Source: Clostridium sp. CF012 | GTDB taxonomy: Bacteria; Bacillota; Clostridia; Clostridiales; Clostridiaceae | Assembly (NCBI RefSeq): GCF_018861755.1 | Contig: NZ_JAHLEF010000041.1 | Location: forward strand, 1 to 45,264 | DNA: 45,264 bases | Direction: 5' to 3' | Shown: one piece after another, positions 1 through 8,563 of the stretch | Layout of the letters: each line of letters begins with the position of its first letter | Numbering within the stretch: position 1 is the stretch's first letter | Program-made: the position numbers and the translations under genes | Notes under the pieces: generated by a model | The model's database searches: none | What the model saw: only the letters and a program-made list of their open reading frames with translations | Told to the model about the DNA's origin: nothing

Positions 1-106
1 GATATAGATATCAATGGGATTTAGAAAAGATGACTCCTGTTCAATACAGAAATCATCTCCTTAATTTAATATAAGTTTTTTTAAATTGTCCTTGACAAAG
101 GGTACA
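1..106 (+). mobile_element. Right end of an IS3-family insertion sequence (cut by window edge)
   Basis: The window opens inside the last codons of an IS3-type transposase (3-74). About 14 bases after its stop lies GTCCTTGACAAAGGGTACA (88-106). That stretch has the ...GGTACA shape expected of the right inverted repeat of IS150-group elements, which end in CA. The left end lies outside the window, so neither the repeat pair nor a target duplication can be checked. The exact boundary at 106 is inferred. Confidence 0.6.
3..74 (+). CDS. IS3-family transposase (OrfB), C-terminal fragment
   Basis: Only the last 23 codons and the TAA stop are inside the window. They read YRYQWDLEKMTPVQYRNHLL followed by NLI. 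The W-x-L-x-x-M-[TS]-P-V-x-[YF]-R signature is the classic C-terminus of the DDE integrase (OrfB) of IS3/IS150-type elements, downstream of the catalytic Glu. Whether the rest of the gene is intact cannot be judged here. The gene is not followed by any other gene on this strand. Confidence 0.75.
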   Translation, partial: YRYQWDLEKMTPVQYRNHLLNLI

Positions 107-247
107 GATTAAAGCGAGTTAATGTTTTTTAGCAGCTGTAAATAAAACAAATTTTAGAATTACTTAGCGATGTGAGAGCATTTCCAGCAATATATACTTT
201 TCGTTATAGCATAATATAAGAAAAATTTCTTAATCAAAATTTAAGTT

Positions 248-3200
248 TTAGTCTACCTTTTTATCACTAGCCACCTCTGCGTGGGCTTCTTCAACCTCTA
301 CTTCACTTTCAAGATTTTTTAGTGCAGCAGACATCATGAGCTTTATTCTGTTAATTTGATTTACTTCACTGGCACCCGGGTCATAATCTATTGCAGTTAT
401 ATTAGCACCTGGGTACCGTCTTTTTAATTCCTTAATCATTCCCTTACCTGTAACATGATTAGGAAGACAAGCAAAAGGTTGCATACAAACTATATTTTTT
501 GTACCATTTTCAATAAGTTCTACCATTTCAGCAGTTAAAAACCAACCTTCACCTGTTTGATTACCTAGGGATAAAATAGGTGATGCGCCCTGCGCTAACT
601 CTTGTATAGTTTTTGGTGAGTGAAATCTTTTACTACGATCTAAAACTAATTTCAAATGTTTTCTAAAACTTTCTATATATCTAATTGCCATGTTATTTAA
701 TATTTTATCCTTCTTGCTCTTTCCCAAATATTCATATTTAAAATTAGCATCATAAGCACAGTATAGGAAAAAATCTATTAAATCAGGCATTACCGCCTCT
801 CCGCCTTCACTTTCAATAATATCTATAATATTATTATTAGCTGTAGGATGAAATTTAACTAAAATCTCTCCTACTAGACCTATCTGAGGTTTTGAAACAT
901 TTTTAAGTTCTAAATTGTCAAAATCAGCCACAATTGAAGAAATATTATATTTAAACTCTTTATTTATTCCCTTTATTACAGCTTGTTTGCAAATTTTTAC
1001 CCATTTTTCATAAAGTAAATTAGCTGAGCCAAGTATCCGTTCGTATGGTCTAACCTTGTAGAGAACTCTCATAAGTAAGTCTCCGTATACCAAGGACATT
1101 AATGATTTTTTAACCAATGAATGCGTAAATTTAAACCCTGGATTTGACTCAAGGCCAGCAGCATTTAATGATACTACTGGAACTTTTGGAAATCCCGCTT
1201 CCTTTAATGCTTTCCTAAGGAAGCCAATATAGTTTGTAGCTCTACAGCCTCCTCCAGTTTGAGAAATTATAACAGAGGTATTTTCTACATCATATCTACC
1301 TGATTTTAACGCTTCAATTACTTGTCCTACAACAATTATTGTTGGATAACAAGCGTCATTATTTACATATTTTAAGCCTTCCTCTACAGCCACAGTATCC
1401 ACTGAAGGTAAAATCTCTAAATTGTATCCTGAAGAATTAAACGCCTCCTGTATAAATTGAAAATGTATTGGAGACATTTGTGGAGATAAAATGGTGTGTG
1501 TTTTCCTCATTTCTTTAGTGAAGATAATCCTACCGTGGTCCTCCTGCGTTTTTTTAAGCACAGTGCCATTTTTATCCCTTTCATTAAGGGCGGCTTTTAA
1601 GGATCTAATTCTAATTCTCGCTGCTCCCAAATTATTTCCTTCATCAATTTTCAAAGTTGTATATATCTTTCCATTACTTCCTAAAATCTCTTGAACTTGG
1701 TCTGAAGTAACAGCATCTAGTCCACACCCAAAAGAATTTAGCTGAATAAGCTCAATATTTGGCTCCTTTGCTACAAAGCTAGCTGCAGCATATAACCTAG
1801 AATGATATACCCACTGATCTACTATTCTTAATGGCCTCTCAACAATACCTAAATGAGCTACAGAATCTTCTGTGAGCACAGGCATATCGAAATCAGTTAT
1901 TACACTTGGGATGCCATGATTAATTTCTGGATCTATGTGATAAGGTCTACCAGCGAGTACTATACCCTTCTTTCCAGTCCGCCTAATATATTCTACTACT
2001 TCCTCACCTTTTCTTTGAATATCCAACTTTACCTTCTCAGTTTCTGTCCATGCCCTTTTAACTGCCACTGATATTTCTCTTTTATCAATTCCAAAACTAG
2101 CAAACTCCTCAGCGAGTCTCCCAATTAGACTTTTATTATTGTCTAAAGATATAAAAGGACTTAGGAAGACGATATCCCTTTCCTTCAATATATCCATGTT
2201 ATTTTTTATTACCTCAGGATATGATGTTACGATGGGACAGTTGTAATGATCATCCGCTCCTTGTTGCTCCTTTTTCTCATAAGGAATACAAGGATAGAAT
2301 ATAGTGTTGATTCCCTTATTTATAAGACTCATTATATGTCCATGTACTATTTTAGCAGGGTAACAAGCCGATTCTGAGGGTATAGTATCTATTCCCATTT
2401 CATATATCTGTTTAGATGATCTTTGGGACAATTCTACCCTAAATCCTAAAGTTGTAAAGAAAGTAAACCAAAATGGGTAATTTTCATATATATTAAGTAC
2501 CCTTGGAATTCCAATTACGCCTCTTAAGGCATCTTCCTTCTTTATTGGAGTATAATTAAATATTCTTTTATATTTATACTCATAGACATTAGGAATCTCT
2601 TCTTCTTTATCGCTAAGTCCTAGTGCTTTTTCACAACGATTACCAGATATAAATTCCCGAATCTTATCAAATTTATTAATCGTAAGAACACATTTATTTG
2701 CACAATTTTTGCATCTGCCCATGGTGGTTTCTACCTTAAAGGTATCCAATTGTTCTAAGGATAATAATGTAGAAATCTTCCCATCTTCAGTTCTTTCCTT
2801 TGCAATAAGTGCAGCTCCGAACGCACCCATTAGACCTGCAATATCTGGTCTAACCGCCTCTCTTCCTGAAATAAGCTCAAAGGCCCTAAGTACTGCATCA
2901 TTATAAAAGGTTCCACCTTGAACAATTATCTTTGTGCCCATTTCCTTTGGATCTCTTATTTTAATAACCTTTAGCAGGGCATTTTTTATGACTGAATAAG
3001 AAAGACCCGCTGATATATCACCTACAGAGGCACCTTCCTTTTGAACCTGCTTAACCCTGGAATTCATAAACACAGTGCATCTTGAACCCAGATCCACTGG
3101 ACTTTTAGAACTTAAGGCTACATTTGCGAAATCCTCTATTTTCATGTTTAAAGAATGAGCAAAGGTTTCTATAAAAGAGCCACAGCCAGAAGAGCAAGCC

Positions 3201-4528
3201 TCATTTAGCAGTATGCTATCAATAACCCCATCTTTTATTCTTAAACATTTCATATCTTGTCCACCAATATCTAATATAAAATCTGCTCCTGGCAGAAAAA
3301 ATTCTGCTGCCTTGTAGTGAGCTATAGTTTCAATTTCTCCAATGTCTACTTTTAATGCTGCCATTATTAAGCCTTCACCATAACCTGTTACCGCCGAATT
3401 CCTAATAATTGCCTCCTTGGGTAAAACAGCATATATATTTTTCAATATTTTTCTTACTAAAGTTAATGGGTTACCTTCATTACTTCCATAATAAGAGTAC
3501 AAGAGCGCTCCTTCTTCATCTATGAGTGTAGCTTTAGTAGTAGTAGATCCAGCATCTATTCCCAAAAAACAATCCCCTTGAAAGCTCGCAAGTTCTCTTC
3601 TTGTTATCTTATATTGACTCTGCCTATTTTTAAAAGCTTCTAGCTCTTCCTCATCTAAAAATAGTGGTCTAAGCCTTTGGACCTCTTGCACCGAGGCCTC
3701 CTTAAGCATTGGAAGCTGAGCCTTTAATTCTTCAAAGGAAATAGGGTACTCATCCTTTGATGCCATGGCAGCGCCTAGTGCAACAAATAACTGTGAATCC
3801 TTTGGAAAAATAATTTCTTCCTCTGTTAACTTTAAAGTTTCTATGAACCTTTGTCGTAGCTCAGACAAGAAATATAATGGACCCCCTAAAAATGCAACAT
3901 TTCCTTTAATTGGTCTACCGCAAGCAAGCCCACTAATAGTTTGATTAACTACTGCCTGAAATACTGATACAGCAATATCTTCTTTTGCAGCACCTTCATT
4001 TAATAAGGGTTGAATATCAGTTTTTGCAAAAACTCCACATCTAGCTGCAATGGGATATATAGTTTTATGAGCCTTTGCGAGTTCATTAAGTCCCGTGGCA
4101 TCTGTTTGAAGCAGTGAAGCCATCTGATCAATAAATGCACCAGTACCTCCGGCGCATGTACCATTCATTCTTTGATCGATACCCCCATCAAAATATATAA
4201 TCTTTGCATCTTCTCCACCTAGCTCAATAGCCACATTAGTTCTTGGGATAATATTTTCTATAGCATAAGTGCTAGCTACTACTTCTTGAATAAATTTTAT
4301 ATTTAGCCATTTAGATAAAGCTAGTCCACCAGAGCCAGTCACCATTATAGTAATATTGCAATCTTTAAAATTGTTATAAGTTTCATATAAAATATCAGCT
4401 ATTATACTTTTTATATCAGAAAAATGCCTCTGATATTTACTATATATTATTTTTTCTTGCTGATTTAGAACTACTATCTTAACAGTTGTAGATCCTACAT
4501 CTAATCCAACATTTAATATTTTTTTCAT
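248..4528 (-). CDS. 2-hydroxyacyl-CoA dehydratase activase-like giant fusion (BadF/BcrA ATPase x2, DUF2229, HgdB-like)
   Basis: A 1426-residue cytosolic protein. Two ASKHA-type ATPase domains of the BadF/BadG/BcrA/BcrD family stand in tandem. The first begins [14 protein letters not shown] near residue 8 and has GGEDAK and CAGGTGAF. The second begins [12 protein letters not shown] near 320 and has DIGGQDMK and the cluster-binding SSGCGSF. A short cysteine cluster (CKNCANKC, near 605) follows, then a DUF2229 region with [10 protein letters not shown] (near 670-890), then a C-terminal part resembling the dehydratase D-component, with NNDACYP. Classical activases are about 260 residues, hold one [4Fe-4S] per dimer and use ATP to push an electron into a radical dehydratase. 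In this fusion family the substrate is unknown. No dehydratase, CoA-transferase or electron-transfer flavoprotein gene lies next to it. The ATG follows a GGGAAAGAGAAG purine stretch. Family assignment is secure; biochemical role is not. Confidence 0.85.
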   Translation of the reverse strand: MKKILNVGLDVGSTTVKIVVLNQQEKIIYSKYQRHFSDIKSIIADILYETYNNFKDCNITIMVTGSGGLALSKWLNIKFIQEVVASTYAIENIIPRTNVAIELGGEDAKIIYFDGGIDQRMNGTCAGGTGAFIDQMASLLQTDATGLNELAKAHKTIYPIAARCGVFAKTDIQPLLNEGAAKEDIAVSVFQAVVNQTISGLACGRPIKGNVAFLGGPLYFLSELRQRFIETLKLTEEEIIFPKDSQLFVALGAAMASKDEYPISFEELKAQLPMLKEASVQEVQRLRPLFLDEEELEAFKNRQSQYKITRRELASFQGDCFLGIDAGSTTTKATLIDEEGALLYSYYGSNEGNPLTLVRKILKNIYAVLPKEAIIRNSAVTGYGEGLIMAALKVDIGEIETIAHYKAAEFFLPGADFILDIGGQDMKCLRIKDGVIDSILLNEACSSGCGSFIETFAHSLNMKIEDFANVALSSKSPVDLGSRCTVFMNSRVKQVQKEGASVGDISAGLSYSVIKNALLKVIKIRDPKEMGTKIIVQGGTFYNDAVLRAFELISGREAVRPDIAGLMGAFGAALIAKERTEDGKISTLLSLEQLDTFKVETTMGRCKNCANKCVLTINKFDKIREFISGNRCEKALGLSDKEEEIPNVYEYKYKRIFNYTPIKKEDALRGVIGIPRVLNIYENYPFWFTFFTTLGFRVELSQRSSKQIYEMGIDTIPSESACYPAKIVHGHIMSLINKGINTIFYPCIPYEKKEQQGADDHYNCPIVTSYPEVIKNNMDILKERDIVFLSPFISLDNNKSLIGRLAEEFASFGIDKREISVAVKRAWTETEKVKLDIQRKGEEVVEYIRRTGKKGIVLAGRPYHIDPEINHGIPSVITDFDMPVLTEDSVAHLGIVERPLRIVDQWVYHSRLYAAASFVAKEPNIELIQLNSFGCGLDAVTSDQVQEILGSNGKIYTTLKIDEGNNLGAARIRIRSLKAALNERDKNGTVLKKTQEDHGRIIFTKEMRKTHTILSPQMSPIHFQFIQEAFNSSGYNLEILPSVDTVAVEEGLKYVNNDACYPTIIVVGQVIEALKSGRYDVENTSVIISQTGGGCRATNYIGFLRKALKEAGFPKVPVVSLNAAGLESNPGFKFTHSLVKKSLMSLVYGDLLMRVLYKVRPYERILGSANLLYEKWVKICKQAVIKGINKEFKYNISSIVADFDNLELKNVSKPQIGLVGEILVKFHPTANNNIIDIIESEGGEAVMPDLIDFFLYCAYDANFKYEYLGKSKKDKILNNMAIRYIESFRKHLKLVLDRSKRFHSPKTIQELAQGASPILSLGNQTGEGWFLTAEMVELIENGTKNIVCMQPFACLPNHVTGKGMIKELKRRYPGANITAIDYDPGASEVNQINRIKLMMSAALKNLESEVEVEEAHAEVASDKKVD

Positions 4529-4759
4529 AATTATCTTCTCTTTCCCCGCAAGTTTGGATTTATTCTTATTTTTAACCTAATGATTAATTATATATGTTTA
4601 TGCCGTCCCAATCAATCTTCATATTTTTTCAATTTATTTAATATTTACGTAAATAACCTAATTGTTCCTATACTAATATGCTTAGTCTTCAAAAACTAAA
4701 TTTATTTTCTTCAAGACTCACCCTCCATATTATAATTGTATTGATTACATATTATTCAA

Positions 4760-4794
4760 ATTTTCTGTAAATATCAACTACATTTACAGAAAAT
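4760..4794. repeat. 13-bp inverted repeat, operator-like
   Basis: ATTTTCTGTAAAT (4760-4772) and its exact reverse complement (4782-4794) are separated by 9 bases. The element lies in the divergent spacer, about 230 bases upstream of the activase start and about 310 upstream of the ABC operon. It has no T-run of a terminator and could be a regulator-binding site. That is inference. Confidence 0.4.
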
Positions 4795-4890
4795 TAACAT
4801 ATAATTATATTACATTATAACTCAATAGTAATAATATTTCAAAGCCTTTGCGAACTTTCTTATTTAACCCACCAATAAGAAAATTGTAGT

Positions 4891-5053
4891 ATTAAAAATA
4901 AGGATTCTCCTTCTGAAATGTCGTTAATCATCATCTTCGATGCTGCAATATTAACGACTTCAGAAGGAAATTTATGATCCCACTGAAGTTTTCTCTTTAT
5001 TATAGTATAGATGTCCATTAAAAATAAGGATTCTCCTTCTGAAATGTCGTTAA
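4891..5053 (+). repeat. 37-bp direct duplication with an intervening antisense arm, leader of the ABC operon
   Basis: Positions 4891-4927 and 5017-5053 are identical over 37 bases (start ATTAAAAATAAGGATTC, end ATGTCGTTAA). Between them, 4950-4967 is complementary to the end of the first copy (4909-4928, with a two-base bulge). It is equally complementary to the end of the second copy. The first pairing gives a long hairpin capped by a small CATC-TTC-GATG loop. The second pairing would be a competing alternative. No known riboswitch consensus is recognised. The rest of the 4529-5107 spacer holds only the 4760-4794 inverted repeat and AT-rich sequence. Confidence 0.6.
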
Positions 5054-5063
5054 CAATACATTA

Positions 5064-5100
5064 TTGAAAGTCATATACTAAAGTATAACTTTCAAGGAGA
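5064..5100 (+). promoter_or_regulatory. Hairpin abutting the Shine-Dalgarno of the ABC ATPase gene
   Basis: TTGAAAGT (5064-5071) pairs with ACTTTCAA (5088-5095). Inside, TATAC (5074-5078) pairs with GTATA (5083-5087) around a TAAA loop. The stem ends where the Shine-Dalgarno AAGGAGA begins (5094-5100), 8 bases before the GTG start. It may modulate ribosome access; this is not demonstrated. Confidence 0.45.
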
Positions 5101-5107
5101 TGATAAA

Positions 5108-5884
5108 GTGATTAAAGTAGAGATCAACAATATATCCATGAATTACCATTCATTGACTTCAGAAACTCCTGCTTTAAAAGATATCTCATTTTGTGTACAA
5201 GAAGGTCACTTTTTAAGTATTGTAGGCCCTTCTGGCTGTGGAAAATCCACTCTATTAAATATTATAGCAGGCTTAACTAATCCCTCTAATGGAGAAATAG
5301 TAATTAAAAATTGTAATGCTACTTCAAGCTTTACAAAGATTGGATATATGTTTCAAAAGGATCAATTATTTGATTGGTTAACTATATGGGATAACGTACT
5401 TTTAGGTCTTAAAATTAACCATTGTATTACAAATGAGAAGATGTATATGGTGCAAAACCTTTTAACAAGCTATAATCTCTGGGAATTTAGAAACCATCAT
5501 CCTAGAGAATTATCTGGAGGTATGCGCCAAAGGGTTGCTCTAATTAGGACCTTAGCACTAAGACCTGAAGTACTTCTTTTAGATGAGCCTTTCTCAGCAC
5601 TAGACTATCAAACTAGATTAAACATTAGTGATGAAGTTTATGAAATTATAAAAAAAGAAAAAAAGACTACCATAATGGTAACTCATGATATATCCGAAGC
5701 TATTTCTATGTCAGATGAGGTCATTATTCTTTCAAATCGTCCTGCTGTAGTTATTAAAAACATACCCATTAAGTTTGAAGAAAATTTTTCTCTTCCATTA
5801 AAACGTAGAGAAGCTCCAAATTTTAGAGTTTATTTCAATGATATTTGGAAGGAGATGAACCGTAATGCTGATTCAAAGCGATGA
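5108..5884 (+). CDS. ABC transporter ATP-binding protein, SsuB/TauB/ThiZ-like
   Basis: A 258-residue ABC ATPase that would power import from the cytosolic face. Walker A is GPSGCGKST (near 40-48), the Q-loop is MFQKDQLFDWLT, the signature is LSGGMRQR (near 138), Walker B is VLLLDEPFSALD and the switch is VTHD. Length and Q-loop context fit the nitrate/sulfonate/taurine/HMP importer subfamily. It starts with GTG behind AAGGAGA. The permease gene starts 20 bases before its stop, so the two are translationally coupled. The substrate cannot be told: no periplasmic-type binding protein is encoded nearby. Confidence 0.85.
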   Translation: MIKVEINNISMNYHSLTSETPALKDISFCVQEGHFLSIVGPSGCGKSTLLNIIAGLTNPSNGEIVIKNCNATSSFTKIGYMFQKDQLFDWLTIWDNVLLGLKINHCITNEKMYMVQNLLTSYNLWEFRNHHPRELSGGMRQRVALIRTLALRPEVLLLDEPFSALDYQTRLNISDEVYEIIKKEKKTTIMVTHDISEAISMSDEVIILSNRPAVVIKNIPIKFEENFSLPLKRREAPNFRVYFNDIWKEMNRNADSKR

Positions 5885-6665
5885 ACAAAAAAATTATATT
5901 AAAAGTGTAAAAAGAGAGAAATACTTTGTTATTCTTACACGATTAGTAATACTAATTGCTTTTTTTAGTTTGTGGGAAATAGCTGGAAGATTAAAATGGA
6001 TTGATTCTTTCTTAACAAGTACACCCTCAAAAATGTATGCCTCATTTATACAACTATATAATGAAGGTACCTTGCTTTATAACATCTTTATAACCTGTTT
6101 TGAAACAATTGTAGGTTTTGTACTTGGGACAATTTTAGGTGCTTTTGTTGCAATCCTGTTATGGTGGTCAGATTTCGTTTCAAGAGTTTTGGATCCATAC
6201 TTAATAGTATTAAATGCACTCCCTAAAGTAGCTCTAGCACCTATTATTATATTTTGGGTGGGCAATGGAATAAAGGCAATAATAGTAATCGCTCTTTTAA
6301 TATCAATAGTTGTAACTATAATAAGCATACTGAGCGGCTTTAAGGAAGTAGATGAAGATAAAATTAAGCTTTTAAAAACTTTTGGAGCTTCTAAATTTCA
6401 AATACTAATTAATCTAATTATTCCTGCATCCATCCCAACTCTTATTTCTGCATTGAAAATCAATGTAGGACTCTCATGGGTGGGTGTAATAATGGGTGAG
6501 TTCTTAGTGGCTAAAAACGGCCTAGGCTTCCTTATAGTTTTTGGCGGACAAATTTCGGAGCTAGATATGGTAATGATGAGCATAGTTATACTTTCTATCT
6601 TAGCTTACTTAATGTATGAAATTGTTGCATTTATTGAAAGAAAGGTAGTAGGTAAAAATAAATAA
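5865..6665 (+). CDS. ABC transporter permease, SsuC/TauC/ThiX-like
   Basis: A 266-residue inner-membrane permease of the BPD_transp_1 type. It has an N-terminal hydrophobic segment (near 20-40) ending in SLWEIAGRLKWIDSFLTSTPSK, a family-typical start. Several more membrane spans follow, with an EAA-like loop near 165-190 (FKEVDEDKIKLLKTFGASKF) that contacts the ATPase. It overlaps the ATPase gene by 20 bases and has its own AAGGAG site, with ATG at 5865. This is the last gene of the operon. No terminator is obvious downstream; 6666-6927 holds tandem repeats instead. A solute-binding partner must be encoded elsewhere. Confidence 0.83.
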   Translation: MLIQSDEQKNYIKSVKREKYFVILTRLVILIAFFSLWEIAGRLKWIDSFLTSTPSKMYASFIQLYNEGTLLYNIFITCFETIVGFVLGTILGAFVAILLWWSDFVSRVLDPYLIVLNALPKVALAPIIIFWVGNGIKAIIVIALLISIVVTIISILSGFKEVDEDKIKLLKTFGASKFQILINLIIPASIPTLISALKINVGLSWVGVIMGEFLVAKNGLGFLIVFGGQISELDMVMMSIVILSILAYLMYEIVAFIERKVVGKNK

Positions 6666-6680
6666 AATTTGAATTTAAAT

Positions 6681-6712
6681 GAATATATTTCTAATTGAAT
6701 ATATTTCTAATC
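6681..6712. repeat. 16-bp tandem duplication
   Basis: GAATATATTTCTAATT (6681-6696) is followed directly by GAATATATTTCTAATC (6697-6712), differing only in the last base. It lies 15 bases after the permease stop. Function unknown. Confidence 0.6.
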
Positions 6713-6860
6713 CTTGGACAGTATTTAAATGGAATATTAAATATAAAATAGTAATATCATTATTTAGGCACATTAAAATAAATAACGACCCAGTATGCTA
6801 GTCTATTTTACATCTTTAACTTGTCATTTGTTTTTATGTGCATTAGGATAACAAATTTAT

Positions 6861-6914
6861 AACGCGTTAGAGAACTATAACTTGTCAGAGAGCTATAACT
6901 CGTTAGAGAACTAT
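6861..6914 (+). repeat. Three 18-bp tandem repeats directly before the ribosome site of the TPR gene
   Basis: Units at 6861-6878, 6879-6896 and 6897-6914 have the consensus AACTCGTTAGAGAACTAT. The outer two differ by one base; the middle one carries three or four changes. The array ends at the AAGGAGG of the next gene, so it forms the proximal 5' untranslated region. It could bind a regulator or be a recent slippage product. Confidence 0.7.
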
Positions 6915-6927
6915 AAGGAGGAAAAAA

Positions 6928-7284
6928 ATGGACTACTTTCAAAAGGCTAACGACATATACAATACTAAGGATTACAATAGGGCAATTGCTCTATATAAAA
7001 AAGCTGCAGAAATGAAAGACAATGAAGCTGGTTCCCTTTATAATAGCGCAGTATGCTTTATTCACCTAAAGGAATACGAAAAAGCAATACCTCTATTTCA
7101 TAATGCTATAGACCTTCGACCGGAAAGTAAATACTTCTTCAACTTAGCCTATTGCTATGCCATGTGTCTCAACAAACCAAAAGCATTATATTACTTCAAT
7201 ACTGCTTGGACACTAAATAATGAGGACGAAGATTGTGAAAAGGCCATTAATCTATTATTAAAAAGCTATAGAATAGCTCCCTAA
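6928..7284 (+). CDS. Tetratricopeptide-repeat protein, small
   Basis: 118 residues, no signal peptide, no membrane segment. Three TPR-like helical hairpins can be seen: near 4-34 (ANDIYNTKDYNRAIALYKKA), 36-68 (GSLYNSAVCFIHLKEYEKAI) and 70-102 (KYFFNLAYCYAMCLNKPKAL). Each shows the small/large residue spacing of TPRs. Such proteins act as protein-protein scaffolds; the partner is unknown. ATG lies 7 bases after AAGGAGG. The gene stands alone between an 18-bp repeat array and a strong hairpin terminator. Confidence 0.7.
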   Translation: MDYFQKANDIYNTKDYNRAIALYKKAAEMKDNEAGSLYNSAVCFIHLKEYEKAIPLFHNAIDLRPESKYFFNLAYCYAMCLNKPKALYYFNTAWTLNNEDEDCEKAINLLLKSYRIAP

Positions 7285-7305
7285 AATACAGGGAGCTATT
7301 CTATA
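7267..7305. terminator. Bidirectional terminator between TPR gene and transglutaminase-like gene
   Basis: A perfect 16-base stem (7267-7282 with 7290-7305) closes a 7-base loop and overlaps the TPR stop codon. On the minus strand the stem is followed by GCTTTTTAA, so it can end the opposing operon (stop at 7338) as well. Confidence 0.75.
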
Positions 7306-7337
7306 TTAAATCTTAAATTTAAATTAAATTATCTATT

Positions 7338-8513
7338 TTACCATTCTCCAGCTACGCTCTCTTCTTTATGGTCGATAACAAATCTTTTACTATCAAAATA
7401 ATCTCCACCTATTAAAAATGTGGGATCTACATTAATCCATTTATTTTCGCCTTCTATATATACTTGATTCCAAGCATGGCTAACCCAGTTATTTCCATTA
7501 AAACCCTGACCAATTATAATTCTTACCTTCACATTATTAGCCCTGCACATAGCTGCAAATAGGCACGCATAATCAAAGCATATTCCACTTTTAGAGTTAA
7601 AAGTTGGAATAGCACCAGATTTTACTACTAAATCATTATTTAATACTCTATTTGCTTTTGCATCATCATAAACTATTTCACTACCTACCCAGTTGTAAAT
7701 AAGTTTTGCCTTTTGCCTAGTTCCATTTTTATCTTGCACCAGATTAATTGCAAACTTATCAATTTCGTCATTAGATTGGATACCCTGCTCCAGGGTAACA
7801 CCATTATAATAAGTTATAACCTTTTGCTTATTTTGTAAATTAGGCTCCTTCGCATCAGTTTCTTTTATTACAATTTTAAAGGAGTTATTAACAATATTGG
7901 GAAGTTGTTTTGCAAGTTTTGAATTAGTCAATGGAATAACAATCTCTTTGGATACATAATTATATAATTGTGATCCTTCCAAATACTTATTGTATGTATC
8001 AGTTATCTTAAGAAGCGACAGAAAATTCAACATAAAAGTAATAACAATTACATAGCATATTGCTTTTGGCACTTGGAATATTGCCCCCACCACTCTTTTA
8101 AAACCATCACTTTTATTTTTCAGCTTATTTTCTATGCTATCAAACAAAGGATAAATAGCTATGTGGCTAATAAGATTAACTACAAAATTTATGACTGTAT
8201 AAATTATTAGCACCACTAGCGGCATCAATAATACATAAATCACTAATGGTTTACTATTCATAAACTCTATGGCTTTTAAAGGTATATTTTTGTATATCTT
8301 TTCATACACGCCTTCATTATGCTGAATAAAAATTTTTTTACTGTAATAAATGCCTAAAAATAATGCACTTAAAAAAGAAATACTTTGAAAAGCTCCCTGA
8401 ATAGATCCTTTTAAATTCTCAGAAGAAAATTTATATATAAACCCCTTAATTACCGGAAATATAAATAATAATAGTAAAATTAAAGTTACAGGCTCATTAA
8501 ACAAAACTATCAC
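7338..8513 (-). CDS. Membrane protein with CvpA-like N-terminus and C-terminal transglutaminase-like domain
   Basis: 391 residues. The N-terminal half has about four hydrophobic segments (near 8-25, 45-60, 92-117, 148-170) in an arrangement resembling CvpA/colicin V production proteins. The C-terminal part (near 270-375) is a transglutaminase-like fold. Its likely catalytic Cys is in SKSGICFDYACLFAAMCR, the His in NNWVSHAWNQVY and the Asp in WINVDPTF. A peptidase or peptide-crosslinking role at the cell surface is possible but unproven. It is the last gene after the M16 peptidase and recX on the same strand. The GTG start has only a weak ribosome site (AAGCTGG); a TTG at 8502 behind GGTGAT is an alternative. 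Confidence 0.7.
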   Translation of the reverse strand: MIVLFNEPVTLILLLLFIFPVIKGFIYKFSSENLKGSIQGAFQSISFLSALFLGIYYSKKIFIQHNEGVYEKIYKNIPLKAIEFMNSKPLVIYVLLMPLVVLIIYTVINFVVNLISHIAIYPLFDSIENKLKNKSDGFKRVVGAIFQVPKAICYVIVITFMLNFLSLLKITDTYNKYLEGSQLYNYVSKEIVIPLTNSKLAKQLPNIVNNSFKIVIKETDAKEPNLQNKQKVITYYNGVTLEQGIQSNDEIDKFAINLVQDKNGTRQKAKLIYNWVGSEIVYDDAKANRVLNNDLVVKSGAIPTFNSKSGICFDYACLFAAMCRANNVKVRIIIGQGFNGNNWVSHAWNQVYIEGENKWINVDPTFLIGGDYFDSKRFVIDHKEESVAGEW

Positions 8514-8563
8514 CAGCTTTCGTTATTATGCAATTGTAAACAAAGTTGTAATCCGTAAGGAGC

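Noticed and set aside
4529-5107. TPP riboswitch before the ThiXZ-like ABC genes
   Set aside because: The conserved CTGAGA and thi-box cores are absent, so the thiamine-precursor assignment is not supported.
6861-6914. CRISPR array
   Set aside because: The 18-bp units are directly adjacent with no spacers and no cas genes are present.
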